From Trichuris trichiura (lineage: Eukaryota > Nematoda > Enoplea > Trichinellida > Trichuridae): 64,000 nt of DNA. This document shows, piece after piece, positions 13,228 through 26,482 of the stretch (the first letter of the stretch is position 1; the number at the start of each line of letters is the position of its first letter). Below the pieces are notes generated by a model, which saw only the letters and a program-made list of their open reading frames with translations, was not told the origin of the DNA and searched no databases. A program made the position numbers and the translations under genes. Where the stretch lies: NCBI GenBank assembly GCA_037903355.1, contig JBAJFE010000004.1:1612001-1676000 (forward strand). The letters run 5' to 3'.

Positions 13228-15892
13228 ATCGCCAACCAAATGCCTTTGAAAGATTTAAACGCGAACTTCGTCTCATCCGCTATAAGCGGTCCTCTTGTTT
13301 ACGTTCCACTCTTCCAAGTTTGCTCGTCGTTAATCGAAGGGGTTTCCCGCCCGACATGACTGCCACCCCCGCGACTCGGCCTTGTTTACGGATGCACAAT
13401 TTGCTACAGCAATTCGCACCTTGGCGGATCAATGCACTTTGCATCAAGGTCAATGTCCACGGCCGCTCCTGGAGCAGCAGACGTTTTGCTAGGCCTAGCA
13501 GTTATGACTTGAAGTAAACCACTTTCTATACGGAAATTTCAAGTGTTTTGCCAAAGCTGACGACGGACGCGGCTTGTCAATACGCCATTTTCCGCTAAGT
13601 AACAGAACGCGCTCAGCTTTAATGGGAGCAAGGAATGCGCGCGGCGGGCGCTTCATTTCATTGCGTAAACATTGTCCAAGGCGCCTCGCCAAAGGTGTCA
13701 GCCGGGAAAAGACCAATTGTTCGCGCAATTCGGCATTCATACTTCGCCAGGCGCTTGTCATTGTAGACGGGACACCTGATGGCTAATGGTCAGCGTCATT
13801 GGGACACCTGCGTTGAGAAGGAAGGTTGTGACGAATCCAAGCCATACTACGCCTTCTCAATTTGCGGACAAGCAAGGGACGAGGCTATTGCAACTTCAAG
13901 ACATAAAGGCGTATTTATTGCTAGATATTCTATTTCGCGCATCTGCTAGTCCAAACAGTCGACTATGTCATGAGATGTCTTTAAGCTGAATGCCAACTCG
14001 ATTGAAGTAAGCTGCCAGCGGCAATGCAGAGATAGCGGAAATCTACGAGTTACGAATGAGCGTCGTGTGAGTCATTATCGTTACGTACTTCTATTGATTC
14101 TAATTCGGAAACGACCAAGAAAAGACCCACCTACACGGTGCCGCCGCCTCAAGTCGAACGCACTCCTGACATAGTCTTTCGTGCGACCAATTCTCAAAGT
14201 GCCAATTCCGTCGCGAATACCGCATTTTTGAGCCGGAAAGTTATCTGACAAAAATTGTACGCTGAAAATCGAAAGTGAGCGTAGCTTGACAACTAATTGA
14301 AAATAAAGCGAAACAAACAAGCAGCAGCAGCCTTGGCGACCCACTAATGAAAGCAATAGTCGAACGCGGTTAGTGAGCTTTCGCCTTTGGGGAATAAGTA
14401 GGGAATTAACCCTTTGGGGACGTTGGACTTTCGGATAGTACCTATTGCTACTAAGAGAGGGGAAACATAGTGGAATAATAAAGTAGGCTTTTCGAGGATG
14501 CGTCGCTCTGTATAACCATTTTGAAAAGTTGAAAATCGAAAAGAAAATGAGCCCAACGGCAAGATTTTTGTAAAGGCAGGCAAGCGCGTTAATATCTCAC
14601 GTTTACAACTGGTTCTCAGACCTCACATGTGAGAATGTGCGAACCACCCATTGTAACAGCGGTGTCAAGGTTGCGGAAACGAGCGCATCATTTATGCTCT
14701 GCCAAAGGGAAGGCAATCAAAGAGGAGAAATTACGATCGTGTAACTGCCTTCATTCATTTATCGTCTGGCGTAAAGCCGCCAACGTCTATGGTACCTTTT
14801 CGTAACGACCTTTCGAACAATGGCAGCCAGGGAAACGAAGTCGATAACGGAAACGCTAAGTTCCCCGTTGCGATGACCCTCGGTGGTTTCATAGCTCCTT
14901 ATACGACCTTGAGCACACGGAACGCAGATGGCCGCACGCAGCTGCGACAAAACTGGCCAGAGATCATATTGCTAACAAAATGGTCAATCCCAGCCCCTTA
15001 CTAGCCGGAAGTAAACACATGCAACAGACGCCCAAAATGGTAAGTCACCTATTGAATTGACAAAAGGAAGATTGTACGCGTTGGAAGCCTCACGGTTGGG
15101 CTCTCCCTTATTGTAGGCAAATTAGGAAATATTCAACCAGGCGTAATCCCTCAGCCAACGCTTCTGATTACTCGTGACAAGTATTCAATAGCCGGCTGAC
15201 CCTGCGTACACCTTGCTCGGCGCTATTCTTGAATGGAAAACAAATTATTACAAAGCATACAGCATAACGCAAGAATAGATAGGAAATAAATACCACCCAG
15301 TAGGCGGGACGAAAAAGCGCGGACAAAAAGAGTGTAAAAATATAGTTAAGTTAAGAAGTGGATTTTATTTTGTCCCGCCAATCTTTTAGGAGCTAATAAA
15401 CCAATGCTTCAAGAAAATCGATACTTTGAAAAAACAATGACCTTGCAAAAAAATAGAATGATAGCAAGGCGACCATTTCAAAAACGTTCGAACTGCGTGT
15501 ACGCCTAAAACAAGGTTGAAAGCAAGAGGCAATCGACGACGGCTAATGACGACGCGCCCCTTTAGCCTTTCGGCCAACAACATTACGATATGCCAATACT
15601 GATACGTCTTTTGGCAGTAAATGATTGACGATCAATTGATCACAGTTACAACTAACGACTTGTGGACAGCGGACCAAATTACCGCTTGTTCAGGGCGGCA
15701 ATTCGGGTGAAATAAAATTATGCAAAGGACGCCACTTTAACTTTCGCTTGACGGGCTAACTTTACGAAAATCACCCAACAAGTGGGCATTTCAATGCTGA
15801 TCAGGAAGACGCGAAGAAATGCCTTTTTTTGACGTCAGCAGCGAGTGTACGAAGATGGGGCTGAGAGGTAAAAGCATCAGACTGCTCGTCTC
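13228..15892. other. Intergenic, no recognised gene
   Basis: Separates the cysteine-rich protein from the 3' end of NUP155. Open frames reach about 97 codons on both strands but none matches a family known to me, and none shares frame with neighbouring splice sites. I see no large repeat. Confidence 0.5.
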
Positions 15893-18800
15893 CTACTTTG
15901 TAGACAACGTCCCCAAAAGGCTTAGCGTTTTTTTCACGTCTGACTTCAATCTTCTCGCTTCGTTGGAATTGCTAATACCGGTCAGCGCACGATCAATGTA
16001 GTTCAGCACGTTTGCTAAATCCGCGACGTCTGCTGGTCTGAAGCAAAAGCAAAAGGCGAATACTATAATCTTACGCTTGGCAAAGGAGAATGCGCATCAC
16101 CGCCTTAAGAGCCTCCTTCGCTTAGACGAGTCTCTTATGCGCTTATGTGCGCGCGGGAAAAATGTTTAAGCTTACACGTCAACTAGCGGTATGAACTTTC
16201 TCAAGTCTTACCTGGCTTTCAGAACGTCATCCAAAGTGACAAGAGCCAAATTAACGGAAGAATTAATGACGTCAAAGCAATAGAGCTGAGAATGTTGATC
16301 TTGGCCACCGATTGCCTAAATTAGGCAGAGAATTTGGTTAACGTTAAAAGAGGCTTGAGCCTTCTGATTTGGCGGGAAGATAGGCGCGCTGTTGGCAAAA
16401 GATTAATGTAAGCAATGGTCGACCTAAAGTTTCAGAGAAAACTTCTAAAAAAAAAATCAATGCGCATTTTCCCGCCTTTGCAAAAGCCTTATGCCGCCCC
16501 AATCGCTCAACCGACTTAAGTTCGCCTAAAGTCGTTCCTTTTTGCTTTGATTACTTTGAAATTTCTTTAGACTATGAAAACTAAGAGGATGCTCATACGT
16601 TAATTGTTAAATAGAGGCCCAAAACGGCCCGCACAGTACCTACCATCGTCTTGGAACAATCGCTTAAGCAGTAGATTGCTTCGAGCAAGTTGAGACCCAT
16701 TTGTTCAACTGTACTTGGAACCCAATTGGTTGGAAACCGATGGGCGCTGGCAAGTTGGAATAATTGCAGTGTGATAACGGCTTAAAAATACAACGTGAGA
16801 AAGCATAAACGAAAACAAATACAATGTGACACATACTTAAAGGCAGATAGCGAGGAAACTCTGTAAGCCGACGAGCCACGTTTACCAAACTAGCTGCTAA
16901 GTAGACCGGCTGCTCTTCGGGGCCGACAGACTGGCTCAGTTCGCATTCTGAAAGCAACAACATACAAATAAAAAGAAATTAAGGAGAAATGGTTAACCTT
17001 GTTCAATTATATCTATCCAAAGTTGCTCTATCAACGGTTGTTGATAGTAGGATGAGCATACGCAAATTGCCAGCTTGCAATCGGGCAAGTTATATCTTTC
17101 GGCAATGTCTTCGTACAGCTAAAAGAGAGGGCAACGTTCCCGCGGCTCGATAAACTCTAAGCGTCGGAATGGGACCTCCGTTGTTGTAAACAATTTGCAC
17201 CGTAGCTGGTCTATAGCGTCTCTGATGTCGGGATTAATTCTCGCGTGCCTCTCAAGCATTTCGGCAAGACTATTTTGCAATTCAAGAACCTGAAAGCCAA
17301 CAACTTCGTTTGATGAAAAAAAAACAACTTCGTCTAGAGGCATTACGTCCAGTTGGTCGGTTAACTTCTGCAGAATTTCGTTACGTTCCAACGGCGATAC
17401 GTTGGACGCTTGCAAGCACACCTTTGCGCGTAGCGCAAATTCCAACCGATCGTTCAACGTAAACTCGTTCCTAAAAGTTAAAGCATCCAATTAGGTAGCT
17501 GCAAACAATAAGCTGACTTTCGTGAAAAAATTACGATTCGAAGATATAACCTTTAGGCCAAAGCTTCATTGGGTGAGGTTTTTAAAAAAGTTGGTGCGAA
17601 ACTGCTTGTCTTGTTTATAACATGAAAGACGCGGAATAATCGTTATGCCGATGAATAACATAAGAAAGATTTGTTTATTTCAAAAAACATGCGGCTTAGA
17701 CAACAGGCTGTCTAGCTAAAGTGAACGAAGCAAGCTCAAACCGAAATGCATACAACACAAGAAATAAAATAACAAAAAAAACAAACAAAGTCATATAATT
17801 TGGCTAACAACAAATCATTGATTTATATTGCGATAGGAATTTAACTGCAGACGTTTAACCTTTGTTAAATCGAAGTATTAATCTGTCCTTTATCGGCTCT
17901 AAGCAGTTGCCTAATGCGCATTACGCAATTGAGTAGCTTTCCTGCCAACTGGTAAACAGATACCAAATAAGGCAAGCAAAAGTTGGAATATCAAATTCTA
18001 TAAAGCATTTACTCGTTCAAAAAACTGGTTAACTCAGCGCGGATGGTTTAGCATCGTCGAAATTTTTCTACAAAAGGCGCAAGGCGTCTAAAGTCAGCTT
18101 CTCCGACTTAAGAAATGCTCAAGAACAATCTTAGCAAGCTTTATAATGTTAATAATTCGTTTCGCGTAATAGGCTGCATTTTGAAGTAGAACATTTTTGT
18201 AACTTTTAGAAAAAACGATTACAAAAACGTTAAGTGTACTCACGTTTCAAGCTCAGCCAAGCGTACTAATACGCTCGCGGCTTCGGCAAACCTGTGCTTG
18301 TGCTCGTAGAAATTCGCCAGCAGCTGCATCAGCGTACTGTGCTTTCCATTTTCGAATTTCAACTGCTCCAAAATAAAGCGTTCCAGAAAAACTGAACCCG
18401 ACTAAAACAACGAGCAGTCCATACAAGGAAAATTGCTTGGCGCTATTAATAATTGCAAAAATATAAATTGAGACTTATTTTATTAATAATTAGCGACTAA
18501 GTAATAAGGGTCAAATCCACAGAAAAGCATTGCTGGAGGGGAATAAGAAAATGCAAATTTCATTTGAATTTATGCATATCAGTTACTTTGTGGCGCGAGA
18601 ATAAGGATAATTAATACGTATTCATGATGAAGAAATTTATTACGGATGTGTCCCGTTTGTTTTGAAAACGTGGTTTCTTGGTACGGGACAATATGTTTTC
18701 ATGATGAAGAAATTTATTACGGATGTGTCCCGTTTGTTTTCTATATAAAGAGGCTCCGGAGCTTTCGGGTCATTCGAGACCCATCATCAGCGGTATTAAG

Positions 18801-21800
18801 TGTAAATATGAAGAAACCACGTTTTCAAAACTAATACGTGTGAAAAAAATACTGGAAAAAAAGTCATTCAAAAGTAATAGAATTAATAGATGTCGCTCGT
18901 TCGAATAGAAGTGTGAAGAACGGCTTCAAAGTCAGCAGTTTGACAAGTGCTGCTGTCAAATGAGGATAAGACTAATAACGCTTATGCATTATTAAAAATG
19001 GTTCTATAGAAAATTTAAAACGTCATTTTAATTAACGCAACGCGCAGCTTGGAGTAAACAGTGTATGAAAGCTTAAACGACCAACCTTGAGCAACTCGTC
19101 TTCTAAACCCATGGCAATAAACCATTCAAAAATAGTATAGTGCAATAGCCTATCAGGCTTCCGCCATATCGTTTGCAGCAAATTCTTCACCTTTAGTAAA
19201 AAAAAAATGCAAATTAGGACGACGGGATGAACCTGTACAAAAGTACCCGTGGGTCAAGCACATCTCGACCTGTGTCGCTTTTCTCCGAGCAAGCGGAAAT
19301 AAGCTTGTACAGCACATTCGTAATTATCTCGTAGTAACCAAGTCTTGGTGATAAAATGCAAATTAAAACTTGGCCAGGCAACAGCGAAAGTTTTTTTTTA
19401 CCGACGATTGTACAGCTGCTTTGCCTCGGACTTTTCTACTACCGAAGCGGGCAAATTGTCGTTTCTTTCAATCGACAAAGCCTTGTCTTCTGGATCAATT
19501 TTTTCGCTAACGGCAAGCACCAAGCGGACAACTCCTTCGTAGCAAGGAACTACAATGCAAATAACATCAACGGCCAATAAATGAAAAAAAGAACACTACA
19601 TTTGAGAAGTTCAGCGCATACTCTCTTCAAGTTCACTCGCTCAACAACTGCTTCATACAAGGAGAGAGCATCATTCAGAAACTGCTCTTTTTGCTCGATA
19701 AACGGCGTGCATCGGGCTTTGTATAAAAGCTCGGCAGCCTACAGTATAGCAATTCGAATTGAACGCATTTTCCTTTTGGAGAAGATCTACCCTTGCTGCG
19801 ACGGCGTCGGCTGATGTAAAAAGCGATGGGCACACTTGCCTCAGTTTGGCAGTTATGATTCTGACGCTGGCACCATCCGTGAGGTAGAGAGTAATTAAGC
19901 CATTGATCAGTGAGCAAAATACCTAAACAGCAGAAAGCTAAATGACGTCACCGCAGTTTTTAATGAACTCGTATGTACCCCGTTATCAGCGAGCATCAAG
20001 TCTCTTAAAGGAGTGGACAGAAGTCTTTTCTTCACCGCCTGAAGGGAAAAGGTTCAAATCAGTGCTAAGGAACAAATTCCGTAGACAAACAGGAGGTAGT
20101 ACGCTGACGACAACGTGAAACTGATGGTCGATCAAAAGCCGCAACAGTCCAACGACTTCTTTGTAAAGAACAGCAAAGGGAAGCAAAGCGCAAACCGATT
20201 CCGTATCCAACCTTCTGGCTAAATTAGATGGACTGATTCAAGCAAGCTTTTGTTTTTTGTAAGCGACCACCTGACCTTCAGCCAACAGCGACCTATCAGC
20301 CTGAGAATTTGTTATACCGGGCACTACGCCACTTCTCTCCTGATGGCCGTCCTCTAAGAGACTCCTAAAAATTAAATGAAGCTTTGGCAAGAGTAAAAAC
20401 GTTACAAAACGTAGATCGCTGAAAGAAAAGTAAAAGCGAATACTTGCATCTACATTGCTTCTTATACTGACTGGGAAAATAATTAAGACAAAACGTCTCA
20501 CTAAGCCATAGTTAAAACAAAGCCTTTGAAATCAGTACAAGTTCTTATTCATCACATTACGCACATAACGCGAAAGATTCACCCTATCCAAACTGAAACG
20601 AAACTTTCGTCTACCAACTCGAATTTGATCTTACGGGCAAAATAATCGCTTAGGGCTCTATCCCTTTGAGGGTAGGCTCGATTTAATGAATGCAGCCGAT
20701 GCACGTCATTCTACCTTCTCTCGTTTTTAATATTTATATTATTTGTTACTTTTATTTTCTTTCTTGCCCAGAGTAGGTTGGAAATTATTTCCTGAACTTT
20801 TCGTGTACTTAACAAGTAAATTATGAAGCTTAAAGAGAGCACGTTAAACTATACATATGTATATAAGTACATATTCAGGCCAAGTAACCTGGAAATTCTC
20901 ATGTCATACTTTATGATTTAAAATTTCAAACAGCGAGTGTACAGTATAAGGTCACTTTGTATGGACCTTATAGTGTACACTCGCTGCTTGAAATTTTGAA
21001 TCGTACAGTAGGCCAAGAGAGTTTCAGGTTACTTGGCCGAATTAGTAGACAAATGAACTACTGGGCTCACAGAATCGAATACTTTATTACACAACGCGCG
21101 AACAAATTGCTGATAAGGAAAAGAAGGCATCTGCTGTATCTGCGCAGTTTAACAAAAAAAAGTACAACTACAACTATCAAGGCGCAAGCTGATACCATAG
21201 CGAAAGCAAAAGGAAGGTGAAAAAACGACGGCAGATGCATGCAGCCATAAACAATTTTGTAATGCAAAAAAATGGCAAAACACTAGGAAAAGAACAAGCG
21301 CTAGTGAAAAATAAATACTAAAGCGGAACACGCTTCGTCGAGCGAAAGTGCTTCTCATTTTTCGTGAAAGCCTAAAAGGAAGTGACGATATTTTGCAGCG
21401 CTACGAACATATTGTTCTTAAAGTCATTTATGATTACTTATTCAAATTTTAAGTCTTAAAAACTTTTCTTCACTCGAAAAGTTGACTAGAAAAAGCTCAC
21501 CGTGGTTCAATGTCCGTTAGTGGACTGCTTGAATGCTGACGCAACCTATCGCATTCGCTTTTCATGAAAGCGATGAAGGATTCCAAGTGCGCACTGAATG
21601 GCAGCAGATCTTCGTACGCAATCATATTTCGTATCTGCCAGGAAAAAAAATAATTACTGCCCCATCGACTGAGCCAAAAGTAGTACCAACTCGGAAGAAC
21701 CACTTCTGCAAACGATTGCGATTGGCATGTTCCAACAGAGACTGAAAAGTTAGAACAGTAAAGCATGTCAGCTTTCAGCAAAAGCTAACCGCGCAATTCT

Positions 21801-24651
21801 GGCGAAATGCAGATAAAAAGCGTCGTGACGATTGCTAAAGAATATTTCCGACACGTTTGGCGCGTTGAATGGATGGCAGCACGCGGATAAAGGCAAATCC
21901 GCGGGCAACAACGATTTGCCAGAAATGGCGAGGTCTCCCAAGGAGCCAAACGAAGCACTTTGCTGCTGCGGAAGCTGGAAAGACGCCTCGCCTCGGTTGA
22001 GTATCAACAACTGGACAAGCTGTTGAAGAACCTAGAAGCATGTTGAAATTAAAGATTCAAAAAATTACGCAACATAACCTGCGCATACTTGTCTGTCTAC
22101 CGTATCTGAAGAGCATAGCAATGCTGCGCAGAGAGCATTGCTTTGCGTAACCTTAACAAGATTGCGCGGTGAGCAAACTGAATAAGAAAGTGAAAAGGAA
22201 GGCTACCCCGTGGATCTTGTAAAAACGATGAACCTCTTCCGACGCATAGCCGAAGGAGGCAACAAGATTGAGAAGAATTTCTTGCGATGTTCTAATGTTC
22301 ACAACGGTGACACTCTGCATAACATCATGTCAGCGATTATGTATACGTCAAAAAGGTGAAGGAAACAAATTCAGTGCTACTTACGTCAGTGGTCAGAATC
22401 GCGAAACGTCTGACAGGATTAGTGTGCACACTGACATTGGTAGTAGAAGGATGATGAACCAACGAACAGGGCTGTACGAAGTATAAAGGTTGACTTTGCA
22501 ACTGAAAAGCGTCCGCTGCTAACTCTTTAACAGTCCAGATTCTTCCAGTCATTTGAAAGCGCGCCTACAAAAGAAAAGTAATCAAGTTCGTAGAATTTCA
22601 TTAGTACACTGGTCCGCCTTCCCTGAAAACAATTATGAACTCAACGAATATGGCTTAAACGCATAAAACTCTTAGGGGGATTGACAAATTGATGAAGCTA
22701 TTGAAATTTCATACGTACCGTTGTTTCTATCAACTCTGGCACGTAACAGAACGGGCAACCATTGAAACACCACAATGCATCACAATCGGGATTTTTTTCC
22801 ATAAGAAATGACTGGCCTTAAACAAGCCGTATTAAGTCTGAGCAAACCGCGGCTGCCACAAGCTACCGCATAGATTAAAGCTCGACTCGATCAGTTCAGG
22901 TTTGCTAATGCTGCTACCCATAGCCCAACCGGGAGGAAAACGAATGTGCGCAAGATTCAGCGTGGTTGGCGCTTGCGATTTGCCGCTACTTCTTTCGTAG
23001 CACGAAAAGTAAAGTCGAACACCTGAAAATCATATAGACGGTTTTGGCGGGAGAAAGGAAAATTTAAAAGCGCAGCGCACCCGCGTGGCTGACAGCTTCA
23101 AGATTTAAAACGTTTGAGACGCACACGGGAATGGCAGTAATGCTAACGATCGGAAGCAATGCGCTGACGTCGATTTGGCTGCAATTGAACAAAGCAGAAT
23201 GTCTTTTTTACAGTATCCAGTTTTCCTACGTGGAAAAAGAGGAGGCGTACGATTGTATATCCCTCCTGTACAGAGATGTTACGTAGTCGAACTTGCTGCC
23301 ATCCTCGCCGAGGTTATATACGTTTATAGTATCGTTGGCGTTTCGAGTAAACAATATATGTCGCGATTCGTCGCAAGTTATTTGCTCAAGTTTTCCTGAA
23401 TGAAAGAATGCGCAAGTTCGTACAAACGTACGCAATGCAAACCAAACCGGAGGAAAGTACGGCTTTCAGAAATCGCGGCACCAAAACTGAAATAAAACTG
23501 TCTGACATGTTTTGTTTCCAACTTCTTGGGCCGAGCAGAGCACCGCTCTATATTTGGATATCGTTGTAGCGAAACGTCAAAATATCAACAGTCCCGTAAC
23601 TTACATCGTAGTACACTTCGTATAGGCTACCATCGTCGCCGGCATAAAATAGCCGACCACTGCGAAGGCAGCACAAGTTGAGAATCGAAACACCGTCAGT
23701 AGGAATAAGGAAGAGCGGTTTAGCAGGGAGATGCAATTCCCAGTTTTCAAAACTTCGACCACTTATGTCCTTAAGCCGTTCTAAAGGGATGCTGGTTTTT
23801 AAAGAAATGAACGTGAAAAATGCAAGTCAACTACCGCCGGTATCCGGATTTAAAAATGTTATACTCGACAGCATAATGTTCGAGGCAGTTGCAATGCACA
23901 GCAGAAAGCTTGGCTTTCCAGTAACGCGTGCTTCCGGTTTGACTCGGACAATCTCCACTGCCTGAATAACATGTTCAGCGCCATCGTAGTACGATAGTTC
24001 AGACAACCTGCAAATCATAAATGTTAATTTCTGGTTTTTGAATGAAAAACTAAGCAAAAAATAGATATACACTTTGAATAATGCAATAACATGACGAATT
24101 ACCTTCCAAAATAGTTCCATACGAACAATTCGGTATCAACGCTAACCCAAGCGTAACCTACGTAGTTTAGAATGCCCATCTTGCAGGATGATTGCATGCC
24201 TAAGTAAAACTGGGATATAATAGCAAAAAATTTTGGGATCATACGGGCTATTTGGTCTAACAGCTCCTGAGGAAACTTTTGTACGAAAAGCACTTTGAAA
24301 TCCAACCAGGCACCTGCGTACGGGTTTTCAAAACTAGCGTATTCTTCCGCATTCAACCCGCTAACAAACAGACGGCCTTAAACGGTAAACGAGTAATGAA
24401 TAACAGTAGTTTTGCGGCAAAATTAGGTGTAGCTTACTTCTGAGCTGCTTTTCGCCAATGTCGCAGTGCAACGCGTCCCTCCGTTGGCTTTCCATAAGAA
24501 GTTGCAGGGGTTGAATCAACGAAGCATCCATCGGTGAAACAGCAGGATTCTGACCAAAGGGAAAACCATCATGGTGGCTAAGGTCGATCTGCTCATTTGG
24601 GGAGTAAACAGTTGAATCCATTTCGGGATAAGAAGCAGTAGGAGAAACCAT
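15893..24651 (-). CDS. NUP155: Nucleoporin NUP155 (inner-ring/scaffold nucleoporin), many exons
   Basis: A large scaffold subunit of the nuclear pore inner ring: N-terminal beta-propeller, C-terminal alpha-solenoid. Upstream exons as I read them: 24651-24438, 24376-24245, 24199-24103, 24007-23835, 23780-23605, 23547-23448, 23395-23230, 23178-23081, then from 23022; phases agree. Family matches in order include CKMGILNY...FVWNYFG, LSYYDG, GRLFYAGDDGSLYEV, SRHILFTRNANDTINVYNLG, HAGVRLYFSC, RHDAFYLHFARIAR (about 21.8 kb), LLRLLIDHQF (about 20.1 kb), a solenoid exon near 18,246-18,403, 17,119-17,490, and LYEDIAERYNLPDCKLAI near 17.0-17.1 kb. A terminal exon 16037-15893 ends ALTGISNSNEARRLKSDVKK...TAG. 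The start is uncertain: ATGs at 24,651, 24,618 and 24,531 are in frame. Two introns carry repeats (18.6 and 20.9 kb). C. elegans calls its ortholog npp-8. Confidence 0.9.
18620..18831 (-). mobile_element. Small insertion with hammerhead-like core, 8-bp TSD, in NUP155 intron
   Basis: Flanked by TAATACGT at 18,612-18,619 and 18,832-18,839. Inside, a unit beginning TTCATGATGAAGAAATTTAT occurs twice in direct order (about 18,621 and 18,700, period 79). GTTTTGAAAACGTGGTTTCT near the left is repeated inverted near the right end. The sequence TTATTACGGATGTGTCCCGT is shared with the 45.3 kb element and, diverged, with the 48.3 kb hairpin and the 3' end of the Penelope-like element at 55 kb, so this is a non-autonomous relative of that retroelement. 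No coding capacity. It lies between the solenoid exons near 18.4 and 19.1 kb, so it should be removed with the intron. Confidence 0.75.
18751..18794 (-). ncRNA. Hammerhead-ribozyme-like core
   Basis: Read on the minus strand: CTGATGA (18,790-18,784), a five-base-pair stem II (GGGTC...GACCC) with a short loop, GAAA (18,776-18,773), then self-complementary GCTCCGGAGC as a minimal stem III. This is the order of conserved elements of a type I hammerhead. I could not find a convincing stem I flanking the core, and there is an extra C before the expected cleavage triplet, so activity is doubtful. Confidence 0.5.
20878..21038. repeat. Foldback element with about 77-bp arms, in NUP155 intron
   Basis: The left arm from 20,878 (GGCCAAGTAACCTG...) and the right arm ending 21,038 (...CAGGTTACTTGGCC) are reverse complements over about 77 bp, with a loop of about ten bases around 20,955. 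The inner 30 bases (AGCGAGTGTAC...) are nearly perfect. The tip sequence GTTACTTGGCCGAATTA at 21,028-21,044 recurs exactly at 57,557-57,573, which suggests a dispersed family. Confidence 0.8.
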
Positions 24652-26482
24652 TTCTTGAGCAAACAAACTTAGAAATTTTCAGGGTATTTTTCTGAAACAT
24701 AAACTTGCAAATATCCAAAGGGAGAATGGCACATATTTCTGCAGCGCGATACTTCAAAAAATTATCGTTAAAACTTAAACAACCTAAGGACCATGCCATA
24801 AGCAGTTCAAATTGACCGCCATTGCCACAAAGTGAACGTGCAAACTGAATTTTTAACTTGCTTCTTCTATAGATTAGAGAAAGAACAAAAAAATTGAACT
24901 ACAGTCAAAACTTCTGCGCCGAGAAAGCATAAAGCTGAATTAAGCGAAAACTAACAATATATTTCGGTTGCAAGTTTAGCAGTACGCGACTAAACAAGAA
25001 AAACGTCTTTACATTGAGCAACTACGCATACCAAAAGCTGTGAAATCGTTTCAAAATATACCGTCAACAGGCGATGAAAGAAATTTATAACGCTAAGAGA
25101 ATTCCTCCCAAATACGTTTCACCATTTGAAACATATAGTAACGGAACAATCTTTTGTCCTTTGTACGATCTAACGCTCGGTCTTAACGACCGCAAAATGT
25201 ATTGCCAAAAGCGCGTCCAGAGTACTTGTTCAAAAGGACTGTTTTGCTGATTTATAAGTCAAGAATTTCATTCGGGGGAAAAGTGGACGCAGTACGCTCT
25301 ATGCATGTTCAGGTACATCAATGAATAATGCAAGTGGCACTCAGTTTCGGCGACTTTTCGCAGCGAGTCAGTAATGGATGGAATTAAAATCTATTCAGTC
25401 ACCACAAGTTAAGCATAGTGCTAAAATTTTACGACCGTGTTTGACTTACTTTGTCGTAATGTTGGAAGGATGTAAGCTGAGAAGGCGGGAATTCTCTATG
25501 GCTGCGGTGTAAATATTTGTGATTGTAGGTACCCGAATAGCTGTATGCATGCTTAGGGTAGAGTCACTTGTATTGCATAAATATCCTTAGAATCACTGCC
25601 GCACTTTTAAGCCAAAATTTATGGCCGTGGTTTAGCATGGCTTTCACTATGAACGATCGAGGAATTGCCATTATGGCAGGCAGAATGATAGTATTTAGGA
25701 GAGGAACAATTAAGCTCGGCTAGCATTAAACCCAACTTGCAAAAGAAAGCACCAACTTAAGCAAATCATCGTCCCGCTCCGTTTATACCGGCGATTGCTG
25801 CTTCATGACAAAAAAAATTAAGGCAAAACAAGCTAACTGCGCAGTTAAACATGAAAACTTTTATGATCAGTTTGCGAAACCTTTACTCCATTGCAGGTTA
25901 ATAAAGTTGCTTACATATAAAAATCAGAAAAGCTATTTAATTAAACTTGCAGCCCGTCCTGAACCCAAACTAAACATGATTACAGTTTCAGTTTTCTGAT
26001 ATGTTACTCCTCTGGTAGATCAATGATGTTCAGGTAAGTAAACGAAAACTCGATGCTTAGTAATTTTTCCCCGCGTTGTTTTCATTCAAGGTGGGTAGCA
26101 GTATAAAGGAATGAAAAAGAATAACAAAGGAAGTGCCGTAACTATCATTTTTAAGCGTTCAAACAAGAATCCATTTTCTTATGACCGCGCTGTTTCATTT
26201 TGTTGCAACGTTCCCTCGTCCAGCAGGACTTGCAAACAGAAACAGCTTAAGTTTAGCCAGATTTACAAATGGTGTCTTCTTTTAAATCAATCAACAACGT
26301 AAAAGGAAAGAGCTCAGGGCGCTTTCGACCAAAATTTTCGTAAAGAAACTTCCTTACGAAATAAACTTCTTTTCAGCGAACTTTAAAATACTGCTAAGCG
26401 ACGGCGGTGACAGTGCCGAATAGTTTATTCTTTCGTAATTTTTTAGCGTAGGAGTGCACCTGCGAGTAGTCATGCTTTTCGC
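24652..26482. other. Intergenic upstream of NUP155, no recognised gene
   Basis: Lies between the NUP155 start region and the 3' end of the small gene at 26.5 kb; both are on the minus strand. It must hold the NUP155 promoter. Open frames are short and AT-rich and I see no family motif or repeat of note. Confidence 0.5.
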
